Assembly: GCF_000400715.1 (NCBI RefSeq)
Contig: NZ_KE007347.1
Location: forward strand, 939,680 to 1,003,679
From: Acinetobacter genomosp. 15BJ
GTDB taxonomy: Bacteria; Pseudomonadota; Gammaproteobacteria; Pseudomonadales; Moraxellaceae
Direction of reading: 5' to 3'
Length of the DNA: 64,000 nucleotides
A program made the translations under genes and the position numbers. Below are positions 33,642 through 43,153 of this stretch, piece after piece. Under the pieces are notes generated by a model. It was given only the letters and a program-made list of their open reading frames with translations. It did no database searches and was not told the origin of the DNA. Within the stretch, counting starts at the first letter, position 1. Every line of letters begins with the position of its first letter.

Positions 33642-35174
33642 ATGTTTAAACAACAATTATCTTCAAATAAAAATATTCGTATCGCCATTATTGGAACTGG
33701 ATTTGGTGGATTAGGGCTAGCCATTCAGCTCAAACTTGCTGGATTTGAACAATTTACCTTATTTGAAAAAGCCAATGATGTCGGTGGTGTCTGGCGTGAC
33801 AATACCTATCCAGGTGCTGCTTGTGATGTTCCTTCTCACTTATATTCATTTTCTTTTGAACAAGACCTTGGCTGGAAAAACCGCTATGGCTCTTCGCAAG
33901 AAATTCACCAGTACCTGAAGCATTGCACAGAGAAATATCAGCTTTATCCGCATATCCAGTTTAATACTGAAATTGCCAGCGCTGATTTTGATGCCACGCA
34001 GGGCATTTGGCATATCCAAACACTAACAGGGGAAAAATTTGAGGCAGAATTTTTAATTGCTGCAGTGGGTCAACTCAACCGACCAGCCTTTCCTAAAATT
34101 AAAGGGCTGGACTCATTTAAGGGGAAAAGCTTTCATTCAGCGCGTTGGGAGCATGACTACGACTTAAATAATAAACGTGTTGCTGTGATTGGTACCGGTG
34201 CCAGTGCAATTCAATTTGTCCCTGAGATCGCAAAGCAAGTAGCCCATTTAGATATTTATCAACGCTCTGCGCCCTATGTCATTCCAAAACCAGATCGTAT
34301 TTACTCAAAATTAGAGCGGAAAGTTTTCCAAAAGCTACCAATCTTGCAAAGTCTGGATCGTGTATTTCAATATAGTTATAACGAAATTCGCCTCAAGAGC
34401 TTTACCGCCACGCTGAATGAAATTCCATTAGCCGAATATATTTTTCAGCGCCATATCCGTGAGGAAATCAAAGACCCACATTTCCGTCATCGTCTGATGC
34501 CCGACTACCCGATTGGCTGCAAACGTATTTTGATTTCCAATCATTGGTACCGAAGTCTGGTTCGTCCCAATGTCGAGGTTATCGATACCGCGGTTCAGGA
34601 AGTCACTGAAAATGGTATTGTCGATAAAGATGGCAAACACCGCGAAGTCGATGCCATTATTTATGGAACAGGTTTTGCGGCAACTGAGTTTATGGCACCC
34701 ATGCAAATTACTGGACTCAATGGCAAAAAATTAAAAGACCAATGGGTCGATGGCGCAGAAGCGTATTTAGGCTTAACCGTAAGCGGCTTCCCTAATTTCT
34801 TCATGCTGTATGGACCAAATACCAATCTGGGGCATAACTCAATCGTGTATATGATTGAAAGCCAAGTGAATTACATCCTAGATGCGCTTCAAACCCATAT
34901 CCAAAACAATTTATCCTTCACCGATCTAAAAGCTGAAATCCAAGTACAGTTTAATCAAGAAATTCAGGAGCGTATGAAGTCAACCATGTGGTCGCAAGGC
35001 TGTACCAGTTGGTATCAGACCGCAACAGGGAAAAATACCAATAACTGGCCGGGCTTCACATTGGAATATCGTCAACGCACCCGTCGCTTCGATCTGGAAA
35101 ATTACACTCAAGTACAAAAGTCGGCACAGACACAAGCTCAGATAGAATACCAAGCCAAAAAGATAGCTGTTTAA
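33642..35174 (+). CDS. Baeyer-Villiger-type flavin monooxygenase
   Basis: 510-aa FAD/NADPH monooxygenase. FAD motif GTGFGG is at residues 18-23, the fingerprint FKGKSFHSARWEHD at about 160-173 fits the FxGxxxHxxxW motif of Baeyer-Villiger enzymes, and the NADPH fold GTGASAIQFVPEIA follows. The terminal segment includes LYGPNTNLGHNS. Such enzymes insert oxygen next to a ketone. The divergent AraC gene is the probable regulator, a common arrangement in Acinetobacter and Pseudomonas. A perfect hairpin lies after the stop. Confidence 0.9.
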   Translation: MFKQQLSSNKNIRIAIIGTGFGGLGLAIQLKLAGFEQFTLFEKANDVGGVWRDNTYPGAACDVPSHLYSFSFEQDLGWKNRYGSSQEIHQYLKHCTEKYQLYPHIQFNTEIASADFDATQGIWHIQTLTGEKFEAEFLIAAVGQLNRPAFPKIKGLDSFKGKSFHSARWEHDYDLNNKRVAVIGTGASAIQFVPEIAKQVAHLDIYQRSAPYVIPKPDRIYSKLERKVFQKLPILQSLDRVFQYSYNEIRLKSFTATLNEIPLAEYIFQRHIREEIKDPHFRHRLMPDYPIGCKRILISNHWYRSLVRPNVEVIDTAVQEVTENGIVDKDGKHREVDAIIYGTGFAATEFMAPMQITGLNGKKLKDQWVDGAEAYLGLTVSGFPNFFMLYGPNTNLGHNSIVYMIESQVNYILDALQTHIQNNLSFTDLKAEIQVQFNQEIQERMKSTMWSQGCTSWYQTATGKNTNNWPGFTLEYRQRTRRFDLENYTQVQKSAQTQAQIEYQAKKIAV

Positions 35175-35200
35175 ATCCTCTCATTAAACCATGCCACATT

Positions 35201-35234
35201 TGGATTGTCCTTGAATGAGATAAAGGACAATCCA
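35201..35234 (+). terminator. Hairpin after the monooxygenase gene
   Basis: Perfect 12-bp arms TGGATTGTCCTT / AAGGACAATCCA with a 10-nt loop. There is no T tract, so it is a stable hairpin with possible terminator function. Confidence 0.6.
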
Positions 35235-35286
35235 TGAGCGTGCCCCAACTCCGTTTGCATAAAATCCTAAAATTTGATAAATCCGC

Positions 35287-35317
35287 TTGACCTTCCCATA
35301 ATGTTAAGGTCTATGCT
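35287..35317 (+). promoter_or_regulatory. CueR promoter of copA
   Basis: -35 TTGACC, 19-bp spacer, -10 TATGCT. The dyad ACCTTCC-N7-TTAAGGT covers 35290-35310. It matches the CueR operator consensus ACCTTCC-N7-GGAAGGT at 12 of 14 arm positions. Confidence 0.92.
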
Positions 35318-35351
35318 GAAAGCAATCGGATTATCTCTATAGGTATAACTT

Positions 35352-37835
35352 ATGGAAACGCAAACAAAAACATTGTCTAATAATATGAATGTCAGCCTTC
35401 AAGTCGAAGGCATGACTTGCGCCAGTTGTGTTGGACGCGTTGAAGCAGCACTCAAAAAAGTTGACGGCGTTCAGTCTGCATCAGTGAATCTAGCCACAGA
35501 ACGTGCAGATATCACGCTTGCTAAGCCCGTAGACCGACAAGTGCTGATTCAAGCCATAGAGCAAACAGGTTATGACGTCCCTGCAAATAAGGTCGAATTG
35601 TCGATTGAAGGCATGACCTGTGCATCATGTGTCAGTCGTGTGGAAAAAGCATTGAATGCGGTTAACGGCGTAAAAACAGCTAACGTCAATTTGGCAACTG
35701 AACGTGCTACGGTAACGGGTACGGCTAACGTCGAAAGCTTAATCGCAGCGATTGATAAAGCGGGTTACGATGCCAAAGAGATTCAGGCATCCATTAATCA
35801 AAGTGAACAACTTGAGAAAAAGGACCAAGAACGTGCTGAACTTAAACGTGACCTGATCATTGCCACAGTTTTAGCCTTACCTGTGTTTATCTTGGAAATG
35901 GGATCACACTTGATTCCAGGCGTTCATCATCTAATTGAACAAAGCATTGGCATGCAAAATAGTTGGTACTTACAATTCGTTTTAACCACCCTAGTGCTGA
36001 TTATTCCAGGCCGCCGTTTTTATCTCAAAGGTCTTCCCGCTTTAGTCCGTTTAGCACCCGATATGAACTCTTTGGTTGCAGTTGGTACACTGGCGGCTTA
36101 TCTATTTTCACTGGTTGCAACCTTTACACCAAAGCTACTGCCTGCTGGCACAGTGAACGTTTATTACGAAGCAGCCGCTGTGATTGTAGCGTTGATTCTA
36201 CTCGGTCGTTTTCTTGAAGCCAAAGCCAAAGGTCGAACATCAGAAGCCATTCAGCGTTTAGTCAGCCTACAAGCAAAAGTTGCCCATGTTTCTCGTGATA
36301 ATCAGGTGGTCGATATTCCAATCGACCAAGTTCTTGCAGGTGATTTTGTCATTGTAAAACCAGGCGAAAGAATCCCTGTCGATGGTGAAGTGATTGAAGG
36401 TCAAAGCTTTGTCGATGAGTCGATGATCACAGGTGAACCGATTCCTGTTGAGAAAAGCATTGGCAGCCAAGTCGTGGGTGGAACTATCAACCAGAACGGT
36501 ACTTTAAGTTTTAAAGCCATCGCTGTCGGTGGCGACACTATGCTGGCGCAAATTATCCGTCTGGTCGAGCAAGCACAAGGCTCTAAAATGCCGATTCAAG
36601 CGGTGGTCGATAAAGTGACCTTATGGTTTGTACCCGCAGTGATGATTGCCGCTTTACTCACCTTCCTCGTATGGTTAGTTTTCGGCCCATCACCTGCTTT
36701 AACTTTTGCACTGGTCAATGCAGTGGCCGTACTGATTATTGCCTGTCCATGTGCCATGGGTTTAGCAACACCGACTTCGATTATGGTTGGTACTGGACGT
36801 GGTGCGGAACTTGGTGTCCTGTTCCGCAAAGGTGAAGCGCTACAGCTGTTAAAAGATGCCCAAGTAGTTGCCGTTGATAAAACAGGGACCTTGACCGAAG
36901 GTCATCCCGTACTGACTGATTTTGAGGTGACATCCACTTTTGAGCGTAATGATGTACTCAGCCTCGTTGCTGCAGTAGAGTCGCTTTCTGAACATCCAAT
37001 TGCCAAAGCAATTGTCGATGCTGCAAAAAATCAAGGTCTAGATTTGCCAAAGGTTGATCGCTTTGATTCAGTCACAGGTATGGGGGTTAATGCCACCGTG
37101 AATGAAAGCCAGAACATCTATATCGGTGCAGACCGCTACATGATTCAACTTGGTCTGGATATTACCCCATTCTCCATTACAGCACAACGTTTGGGTGATG
37201 AAGGTAAATCTCCGCTTTATGTGGCAATTGATGGCACTTTGGCAGGGATTATTGCAGTTGCCGATCCAATCAAAGACACCACACCTGCTGCCATTCAAGC
37301 GCTACATCAACTGGGTTTAAAAGTGGCAATGATTACCGGTGATAATGCCCGTACCGCACATGCCATTGCTAAACAACTTGGGATTGATGAAGTGATTGCC
37401 GAAGTGCTACCTGAAGGTAAAGTTAATGCTGTGCAGGAACTGAAAGCAAAATATGGCAATATTGCCTTTGTGGGCGATGGGATCAACGATGCACCAGCAT
37501 TGGCTCAAGCAGATGTCGGTCTTGCAATTGGCACAGGGACTGACGTGGCGATTGAGTCTGCGGATGTGGTGTTGATGTCTGGGAACCTGCAAGGTGTGGC
37601 AAACGCAATTGCCTTATCTAAGGCAACCATTGGCAATATTCACCAAAACTTGTTCTGGGCCTTTGCCTACAATACCCTATTGATTCCAGTAGCTGCGGGT
37701 GTGTTATATCCTGCTTATGGTATCTTGATGTCACCGATTTTTGCTGCGGGTGCGATGGCACTTTCCAGTGTATTTGTGCTTGGTAATGCTCTACGTTTAC
37801 GTCGTTTCCAACCACCGTCTGTGCATAAAGGCTAA
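35352..37835 (+). CDS. copA: Cu(I)-exporting P1B-type ATPase
   Basis: 827-aa inner-membrane ATPase that pumps Cu(I) to the periplasm. Two N-terminal metal-binding domains carry MTCASC (Cys 23/26 and 90/93). The membrane CPC motif is [14 protein letters not shown], the phosphorylation site [11 protein letters not shown], the HP locus SEHPIAKAI, and the hinge [15 protein letters not shown]. Eight membrane helices are expected. It is led by a CueR-type promoter and followed 10 bp later by cueR, giving a copper-inducible two-gene operon. Confidence 0.97.
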   Translation: METQTKTLSNNMNVSLQVEGMTCASCVGRVEAALKKVDGVQSASVNLATERADITLAKPVDRQVLIQAIEQTGYDVPANKVELSIEGMTCASCVSRVEKALNAVNGVKTANVNLATERATVTGTANVESLIAAIDKAGYDAKEIQASINQSEQLEKKDQERAELKRDLIIATVLALPVFILEMGSHLIPGVHHLIEQSIGMQNSWYLQFVLTTLVLIIPGRRFYLKGLPALVRLAPDMNSLVAVGTLAAYLFSLVATFTPKLLPAGTVNVYYEAAAVIVALILLGRFLEAKAKGRTSEAIQRLVSLQAKVAHVSRDNQVVDIPIDQVLAGDFVIVKPGERIPVDGEVIEGQSFVDESMITGEPIPVEKSIGSQVVGGTINQNGTLSFKAIAVGGDTMLAQIIRLVEQAQGSKMPIQAVVDKVTLWFVPAVMIAALLTFLVWLVFGPSPALTFALVNAVAVLIIACPCAMGLATPTSIMVGTGRGAELGVLFRKGEALQLLKDAQVVAVDKTGTLTEGHPVLTDFEVTSTFERNDVLSLVAAVESLSEHPIAKAIVDAAKNQGLDLPKVDRFDSVTGMGVNATVNESQNIYIGADRYMIQLGLDITPFSITAQRLGDEGKSPLYVAIDGTLAGIIAVADPIKDTTPAAIQALHQLGLKVAMITGDNARTAHAIAKQLGIDEVIAEVLPEGKVNAVQELKAKYGNIAFVGDGINDAPALAQADVGLAIGTGTDVAIESADVVLMSGNLQGVANAIALSKATIGNIHQNLFWAFAYNTLLIPVAAGVLYPAYGILMSPIFAAGAMALSSVFVLGNALRLRRFQPPSVHKG

Positions 37836-37845
37836 GGAGGATTTT

Positions 37846-38304
37846 ATGAATATTGGTAAAGTTTCTCAAGCTTCAGGTGTAACTGCCAAGATGATTCGTT
37901 ATTATGAGCAAATTGGTTTGATTCCTGCGGCAGGACGCAGCAATGCAGGCTACCGTTCTTATTCAGAGAATGACGTGGAACGTTTGAAATTTATCAAACG
38001 CAGTCGTGAGCTGGGGTTTTCGTTTACGGAAATCACTGATTTACTCGACCTATGGAATAATCGCAATCGACAAAGTGCCGATGTAAAACAATTGGCTCAG
38101 GCACATATCCATAAGCTGGAACAGCGCATCCAAGACCTACAGCAAATGGCACAAACACTCCAGAATTTAGTCGACTGCTGTGCCGGTGACAATCGTCCCG
38201 ACTGCCCGATTCTGGAAGGCTTAAAAGAACCAAGTCATGAAATGAAGGACATCCATCATCATAATGATTTACTCTCGCTTTCCCCGCTCACTGGGCGCAA
38301 GTAA
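37846..38304 (+). CDS. cueR: Copper-responsive MerR-type regulator
   Basis: 152-aa CueR. The N-terminal winged helix is VSQASGVTAKMIRYYEQIGL, followed by NAGYRSYSENDV and the dimer helix. The Cu(I)-binding loop CCAGDNRPDCP near residues 112-121 has the Cys-X7-Cys spacing of CueR. The ATG at 37846 is preceded by AAGGAGG 5 nt upstream; longer in-frame readings start inside copA. It should activate copA, copZ and the DUF305-ferredoxin unit through the three operators found here. Confidence 0.95.
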   Translation: MNIGKVSQASGVTAKMIRYYEQIGLIPAAGRSNAGYRSYSENDVERLKFIKRSRELGFSFTEITDLLDLWNNRNRQSADVKQLAQAHIHKLEQRIQDLQQMAQTLQNLVDCCAGDNRPDCPILEGLKEPSHEMKDIHHHNDLLSLSPLTGRK

Positions 38305-38310
38305 AACAAA

Positions 38311-38346
38311 ATAAAAGGCGATCTTGTGATCGCCTTTTATTTTTTA
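38311..38346 (+). terminator. Terminator of the copA-cueR operon
   Basis: A perfect 13-bp stem ATAAAAGGCGATC / GATCGCCTTTTAT with a 4-nt loop, followed by a T-run. Confidence 0.92.
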
Positions 38347-38360
38347 TCCATTCTTTTGAC

Positions 38361-38389
38361 ACAAAAAAAGCGGCTGTTTAAGCCGCTTT
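38361..38389 (-). terminator. Terminator of copZ
   Basis: Stem AAAGCGGCT / AGCCGCTTT with a 5-nt loop, followed on the minus strand by seven T residues, 16 bp after the copZ stop. Confidence 0.9.
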
Positions 38390-38404
38390 GTATTCATCAA
38401 CAGA

Positions 38405-38593
38405 TTAACGTGGTGGAAAACCTGCTTCAGATAAAGCCTCTACTACTTGTTGCTGTGAGGCTGTGGTTTCAACTTTAACGCTGCGATTTGGCGGATCAGT
38501 AATCACTTTTGCATTGGCATCTACCGCTTGGATCGCACGGGTTACGCCACGTGCACAGCCACCACAGGTCATATTTTCGACATGAAATTCCAT
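38405..38593 (-). CDS. copZ: Copper chaperone / heavy-metal-associated domain protein
   Basis: 62-aa single HMA-domain protein with the metal site MTCGGC (Cys 10 and 13) and a ferredoxin-like fold pattern ending EALSEAGF. It would carry Cu(I) to CopA or to CueR. It faces the copA-cueR operon from the other strand, with terminators between, and has its own CueR-type promoter 38 bp upstream. The GG instead of AS in the motif is a common variant. Confidence 0.93.
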   Translation of the reverse strand: MEFHVENMTCGGCARGVTRAIQAVDANAKVITDPPNRSVKVETTASQQQVVEALSEAGFPPR

Positions 38594-38630
38594 CGTAAAA
38601 CTCCATTCAGTTATTTAAGAAGATAAACAC

Positions 38631-38661
38631 ACTATAAAGGTTGCCATAATGGTAAGGTCAA
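38631..38661 (-). promoter_or_regulatory. CueR promoter of copZ
   Basis: On the minus strand: -35 TTGACC, 19-bp spacer, -10 TATAGT. The left half ACCTTAC fits the CueR site; the right half GCAACCT is diverged. Spacing is identical to the copA promoter. Confidence 0.83.
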
Positions 38662-38698
38662 GCCTTTTACACATTAAAATAAACAATATATCATCTGA

Positions 38699-39040
38699 TC
38701 ATTCCTTCTTTTCAGAAACATAATTGATGGTGTATTTAGGGATTTCTATTTCTAAAGGTTGATCCTGAATATTCACCTGACAAGACAGTCGTGATTCTGG
38801 GCACAAACCCCAAGCACGATCAAGTAAGTCTGCTTCAACATCATCCATTTCCTGCAAACTTTCAAAGCCTTCCCGAACAATGACATGACAGGTGGTACAA
38901 GCTCCTGAAAGATCACAGGCATGCTCAATTTCAATCCCATGATCGAGTAAAGTTCTACACAGGTTTGCACCCTTTTTTATTTCTAGAATACGGCCTTCTG
39001 GACAGATTTTTTCATGCGGGAGAACAGTTATCTTCGGCAT
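38699..39040 (-). CDS. fdx: 2Fe-2S ferredoxin (Isc/adrenodoxin type)
   Basis: 113-aa ferredoxin with the cluster ligands CDLSGACTTCHV (Cys-X5-Cys-X2-Cys, around residues 42-51) and a last Cys in LSCQVN (about residue 87). The N-terminal KITVLPHEKICPEG is typical of the IscFdx type, which donates electrons in Fe-S assembly. Here it lies without isc genes, between a DUF305 gene upstream (107 bp) and copZ downstream. AAAGGT precedes the ATG. It is probably transcribed with the DUF305 gene from a CueR-type promoter. Confidence 0.92.
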   Translation of the reverse strand: MPKITVLPHEKICPEGRILEIKKGANLCRTLLDHGIEIEHACDLSGACTTCHVIVREGFESLQEMDDVEADLLDRAWGLCPESRLSCQVNIQDQPLEIEIPKYTINYVSEKKE

Positions 39041-39147
39041 AATCGCTACCTTTCTATCTAATTACGAAAAGCTGTAATCAATAAAACGCTGTTTTGATTC
39101 AGCCTTTTATGGATGGAACTATCAAATCAAGAATAAGATCAAAGGCT

Positions 39148-39459
39148 TTATAGTAGATGCCGTTGTAACCAAGCATTGATCACTTTAATTTCAATATCCT
39201 GAGCCAAAATAATATTTTTTGCCAATATCCGAACTTCTGAATCATAACCATATTTCAAGGCAACCTTGGCCATATCTATGACCACTTGATGATGTGGAAT
39301 CATTCCACGCATAAAGTCGATGTCGGCATTGCCTGTGTAATTGATTTGCATATCAACATGCATACGGCTCCTTAGTTCCATATAAGCACGCGTAGAGAGG
39401 CTATAAATATCACTTGCATCATTTTCGTTAGGCGTTATTGCCGATTGTTGTTCACTCAT
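39148..39459 (-). CDS. DUF305 family protein, putative copper-binding
   Basis: 103-aa protein with the DUF305 signature [21 protein letters not shown] and a following helix with [14 protein letters not shown]. His-His and Met residues of this family are linked to copper handling. The ATG at 39459 has AAGGA 7 nt upstream. Longer readings from 39513 add a poorly supported Met/Asn-rich leader. No signal peptide is visible from either start, unlike many DUF305 proteins. A CueR-type promoter lies about 140 bp upstream, supporting a copper role. Confidence 0.83.
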   Translation of the reverse strand: MSEQQSAITPNENDASDIYSLSTRAYMELRSRMHVDMQINYTGNADIDFMRGMIPHHQVVIDMAKVALKYGYDSEVRILAKNIILAQDIEIKVINAWLQRHLL

Positions 39460-39598
39460 TATTGTTTCCTTGCTATTCAGCTGCATCACATTCATTTCAG
39501 ATGTGATTGACATGCTATATTGATGAAAATAAAGGAAGTGACACCATCAATAGATAAGGGTTTCTATCTCATGTGGCACAGTTACCTTTATGAAAGAC

Positions 39599-39629
39599 AC
39601 TGTAGTCCTTCCAATAATTGCAAGGTCAA
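39599..39629 (-). promoter_or_regulatory. CueR promoter of the DUF305-ferredoxin unit
   Basis: On the minus strand: -35 TTGACC, 19-bp spacer, -10 TACAGT. The dyad is ACCTTGC-N7-GGAAGGA, 12 of 14 arm positions identical to the CueR consensus. Confidence 0.87.
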
Positions 39630-39684
39630 GCAATCAATTTATTAAAAATTTTGAGTGACTCAAAAACAAAGTTTTATAGGTTCT

Positions 39685-39719
39685 AAATAAAAAAAGTGCA
39701 TGATCAACATGCACTTTTT
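39685..39719 (-). terminator. Terminator of the OsmC-YcaO gene
   Basis: A perfect 12-bp stem AAAAAGTGCATG / CATGCACTTTTT with a 5-nt loop and a T-run on the minus strand, 20 bp after the stop. Confidence 0.9.
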
Positions 39720-39739
39720 GAAGCAATATTTATTGTGTT

Positions 39740-41944
39740 TTAGCCATTTAAGCCAACTGCCTTAGCACGTGCTTTATGCAATTTCTTATAACTGTCAATT
39801 AAACGTAAATGACGATCAAGCCCTTCCAGTTTCATACTGGTTGGGGTGAGACCATAGAAACGGACCGTGCCTTCAACAGAACCAACTACAGCATCCATAC
39901 GCTCATTGCCAAACATACGGCGGAAATTGGTTTCGTAGTCTTCAAGCTCCATTTCATCATCGAGTAAGACTTCTAACACCACATTCATGCATTGATAGAA
40001 CAAACCACGTTCTACCGTGTTGGTATTGTATTGCAAGAAAGTCTCAACCAAGTCTTTCGCTTCTTCAAACTGCTCTAAAGCAAGATAGATTAACAGTTTC
40101 AATTCAAGCAGGGTTAATTGCCCCCATACCGTATTGTCATCAAACTCAATCCCGATCAAGGTGGTGATTTCGGTGTAATCATCCAGTTCGCATTCTTCTA
40201 AACGCTCAACCAAGGCTTCCAACTGTTCTTCATCTAAACGATGTAGATTGAGGATATCTTCACGGAATAAGATCGCTCGATTGGTATTGTCCCAAATCAG
40301 GTCTTCAACTAAATAAATTTCAGAATAATCAGGCACCAAGATACGACATGCGGTTGCACCTAAGTGCTCATACACCGCCATGTAGACTTCTTTGCCCATT
40401 TCTTCAAGGATACCGAACAACTCAGCCGCTTCTTCAGCATTTGAGTTTTCACCTTCATTGGTGAAGTCCCATTCAACAAAGTCATAATCCGATTTGGCAC
40501 TAAAGAAACGCCATGAGACCAAACCACTTGAATCAATAAAGTGTTCAACAAAGTTGTTTGGTTCAGTGACTGCATTGCTTTGGAATGTCGGTTGCGGTAA
40601 ATCGTTTAAACCTTCAAAACTACGGCCTTGCAACAATTCAGTCAGGCTACGCTCTAATGCCACTTCCAAACTTGGGTGTGCACCAAATGATGCAAATACA
40701 CCGCCTGTACGTGGATTCATTAAAGTCACACACATCACAGGGAATTGACCGCCTAACGATGCATCTTTAACCAGTACAGGGAAACCTTGCTCTTCCAAGC
40801 CTTGGATACCTGCCACAATACTTGGGTATTTCGCCAATACTTCTTGCGGTACGTCAGGTAATGCAATTTCACCTTCCAGAATTTCACGTTTAACCGCACG
40901 TTCGAAAATTTCAGAGAGACATTGCACTTGTGCTTCTGACAAGGTATTACCCGCGCTCATACCATTACTGAGATATAAGTTCTCAATCAGGTTTGATGGG
41001 AAATAGACAATCTCATCATCAGATTGGCGTACAAATGGCAATGAGCAAATACCACGTTCTGTATTCCCTGAGTTGGTGTCATATAAATGTGTACCGAGTA
41101 ACTCATCATCGGGGTTATAAATTTCTAGACAATATTCATCTAAAATTTCTTTTGGTAATTCGCCATTTGGACCCGGTTTAAACCACTTCTCATCTGGATA
41201 ATGTACAAATTCTGCATTGGCAATGTCCTCACCCCAGAACTGGTCGTTATAGAAGAAGTTACAGTTTAAACGTTCAATGAATTCACCTAAAGCCGAAGCT
41301 AAAGCACTTTCTTTGGTTGAACCTTTACCATTGGTAAAGCACATTGGCGATTGTGCATCACGAATATGCAACGACCAGACATTCGGTACGATATTGCGCC
41401 AAGATGCGATTTCAATCTTCATGCCTAGACCTGCCAGAATCCCTGACATATTGGCAATCGTCTCTTCTAATGGCAGGTCTTTACCTGCAATATAGGTGCT
41501 GCTTTCAGAAGCAAGGCTTGGCATCAATAAGGCTTGTGCATCTGCATCAATGCTTTCAACCTCTTCAATGATAAACTCTGGACCGGTTTGAATCACTTTC
41601 TTAACCGTACAGCGATCGATTGAACGCAAGATGCCTTGACGGTCTTTTTCAGAAATATCAGCGGGTAATTCAACCTGAATTTTAAAAATCTGTTTGTAGC
41701 GATTTTCAGGATCAACAATATTGTTCTGCGATAAACGAATGTTGTCCGTTGGAATATCACGCGCAGCGCAATACACTTTGACAAAGTAAGCTGCACATAA
41801 CGCAGATGAAGCAAGGAAATAATCAAATGGACCTGGTGCAGAACCATCGCCTTTATAACGAATCGGCTGATCGGCGATTACCGTAAAGTCATCAAACTTC
41901 GCTTCTTGGCGAAGATTGTCGAGATAATTAACCTTGATTTCCAT
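39740..41944 (-). CDS. OsmC domain / YcaO domain fusion protein
   Basis: 734-aa fusion. Residues 1-140 form an OsmC-like domain (GDGSAPGPFDYFLASSALCAAYFV, redox Cys near 49 and a late Cys in DRCTVKKV). Residues about 155-600 form a YcaO domain with ATP-site elements (GKGSTKESALASALGEFIERL, LSEAQVQCLSEIFERAVKREI). YcaO enzymes activate amide oxygens with ATP; E. coli YcaO is linked to methylthiolation of ribosomal protein S12. The fusion is known in gamma-proteobacteria, but its reaction is not settled. No RiPP precursor is adjacent. It is a single gene with its own terminator. Confidence 0.93.
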   Translation of the reverse strand: MEIKVNYLDNLRQEAKFDDFTVIADQPIRYKGDGSAPGPFDYFLASSALCAAYFVKVYCAARDIPTDNIRLSQNNIVDPENRYKQIFKIQVELPADISEKDRQGILRSIDRCTVKKVIQTGPEFIIEEVESIDADAQALLMPSLASESSTYIAGKDLPLEETIANMSGILAGLGMKIEIASWRNIVPNVWSLHIRDAQSPMCFTNGKGSTKESALASALGEFIERLNCNFFYNDQFWGEDIANAEFVHYPDEKWFKPGPNGELPKEILDEYCLEIYNPDDELLGTHLYDTNSGNTERGICSLPFVRQSDDEIVYFPSNLIENLYLSNGMSAGNTLSEAQVQCLSEIFERAVKREILEGEIALPDVPQEVLAKYPSIVAGIQGLEEQGFPVLVKDASLGGQFPVMCVTLMNPRTGGVFASFGAHPSLEVALERSLTELLQGRSFEGLNDLPQPTFQSNAVTEPNNFVEHFIDSSGLVSWRFFSAKSDYDFVEWDFTNEGENSNAEEAAELFGILEEMGKEVYMAVYEHLGATACRILVPDYSEIYLVEDLIWDNTNRAILFREDILNLHRLDEEQLEALVERLEECELDDYTEITTLIGIEFDDNTVWGQLTLLELKLLIYLALEQFEEAKDLVETFLQYNTNTVERGLFYQCMNVVLEVLLDDEMELEDYETNFRRMFGNERMDAVVGSVEGTVRFYGLTPTSMKLEGLDRHLRLIDSYKKLHKARAKAVGLNG

Positions 41945-42191
41945 GCGAGCACCTAAATATTCTTATGTGTTGCAAGTACATAAGATTGAAAATATTAATC
42001 TATAAGCCGAATCGTGGATCACAAATAGACTTAAAAAACTGTGGCTAAGGTCGTCTTGTGAGTCTATCTAAACACTGACCTTAGTATTGATGGGCGCTAT
42101 TATAGAAGTATTTTGTGTAATTGATAACTTTTGTCTGCCTTTCTAGCCTTTTTATGAACAATTAAGCAGGTTTTACGATATTGCCCCAGAC

Positions 42192-43067
42192 TTAGAGTTG
42201 CATGGCAATCTCAACAAAGGCTTTTGCAATCGGCGTCATCTGCTGCTTGTTTTTTACCGCTAGGCCTATTGAGCGTTTAATATTGGGAGATAATGGTCGT
42301 TTTACCACATTCGGATACAGCTGAAGAATGTTTTGGTCTAGAGCTAAATCTACCACAATTGAAACCCCTGCACTATGATTCACCATATTTAAAATCGACA
42401 AGATTTGCGACAAGTTATACTTAATCTGTGGCGTGAGTTGTGCAGCCTTAAACAGTTCCATGACATGGTTTTGACTGCCCGCACTGGTCAAAATAAAAGG
42501 ATGATCAACCAACTCTTGCAATTGCACCGCTGGCTTTTGTGCAATCTCTAAATGCTTTGGCAATAAAGCAACAAAGATATCCTCCAACAAAACAAAGCTA
42601 TCAAAGCGAGTTTCAGGCAAGACCACAAAGCCAAGATCGACTTTGCGTTCATCTATCCACTGCAATACTTCTTTATCAGTACCTTCCATCACCAATACCT
42701 CGACATCAGGATATTGTTGCGCAAATTGTTTTAAAATCAGCGGAATCAGTACATTGGAAGATGATGCACCAAAGGAACCAATCCTTAAAGTTCCCGTTTT
42801 TAGACCTTTAAGATCCATCACTTCTTGATGAATAATGTTAGAAACATTCAAGATTTCATTTACATAAGGCAGTAAACGTTGTCCCGCAGCGGTCAGTTCT
42901 ACTTCATTGTTATTTCGATAAAACAGTTGGGTTTCCCACTTCTTTTCCAACGCTTTTAAAGCATGTGAAATTGCAGATTGGGAAATATTGAGCTGCTGCG
43001 CGGTGTGGGTGAAATTTTTTAATTCTGCCAGCTTTGAAAATATTTCGAGTTGGGTCAGGGTCATCAT
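42192..43067 (-). CDS. LysR-family transcriptional regulator
   Basis: 291-aa LysR protein. The helix-turn-helix is at residues 1-60 (LEIFSKLAELKNFTHTAQQLNISQSAISHALKALE) and the effector-binding domain runs from about 92 (GTLRIGSFGASSSNVLIPLI). It resembles CysB/CynR-like regulators. It is divergent from a DMT-type exporter gene, the usual regulator-target pair. Effector unknown. A dyad ATGAGT-N4-ACTCAT lies at the start of the intergenic region. Confidence 0.92.
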   Translation of the reverse strand: MMTLTQLEIFSKLAELKNFTHTAQQLNISQSAISHALKALEKKWETQLFYRNNNEVELTAAGQRLLPYVNEILNVSNIIHQEVMDLKGLKTGTLRIGSFGASSSNVLIPLILKQFAQQYPDVEVLVMEGTDKEVLQWIDERKVDLGFVVLPETRFDSFVLLEDIFVALLPKHLEIAQKPAVQLQELVDHPFILTSAGSQNHVMELFKAAQLTPQIKYNLSQILSILNMVNHSAGVSIVVDLALDQNILQLYPNVVKRPLSPNIKRSIGLAVKNKQQMTPIAKAFVEIAMQL

Positions 43068-43076
43068 GATGCATTC

Positions 43077-43092
43077 ATGAGTAAAAACTCAT
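43077..43092. promoter_or_regulatory. Dyad in the LysR/exporter intergenic region
   Basis: ATGAGT-aaaa-ACTCAT, overlapped by AGTAAAA-N5-TTTTACT, 10 bp before the lysR start. A LysR operator is plausible from position alone. Confidence 0.45.
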
Positions 43093-43153
43093 TTTACTAT
43101 AAAAATAAATTAGTTTTACGATTTGATTCAATTCTATATTGATTAAAAATGTC

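Noticed and set aside
41277..41571. Plus-strand open frames inside the OsmC-YcaO gene
   Set aside because: Antisense shadows of a well-supported coding region with no start signals or recognisable domains.
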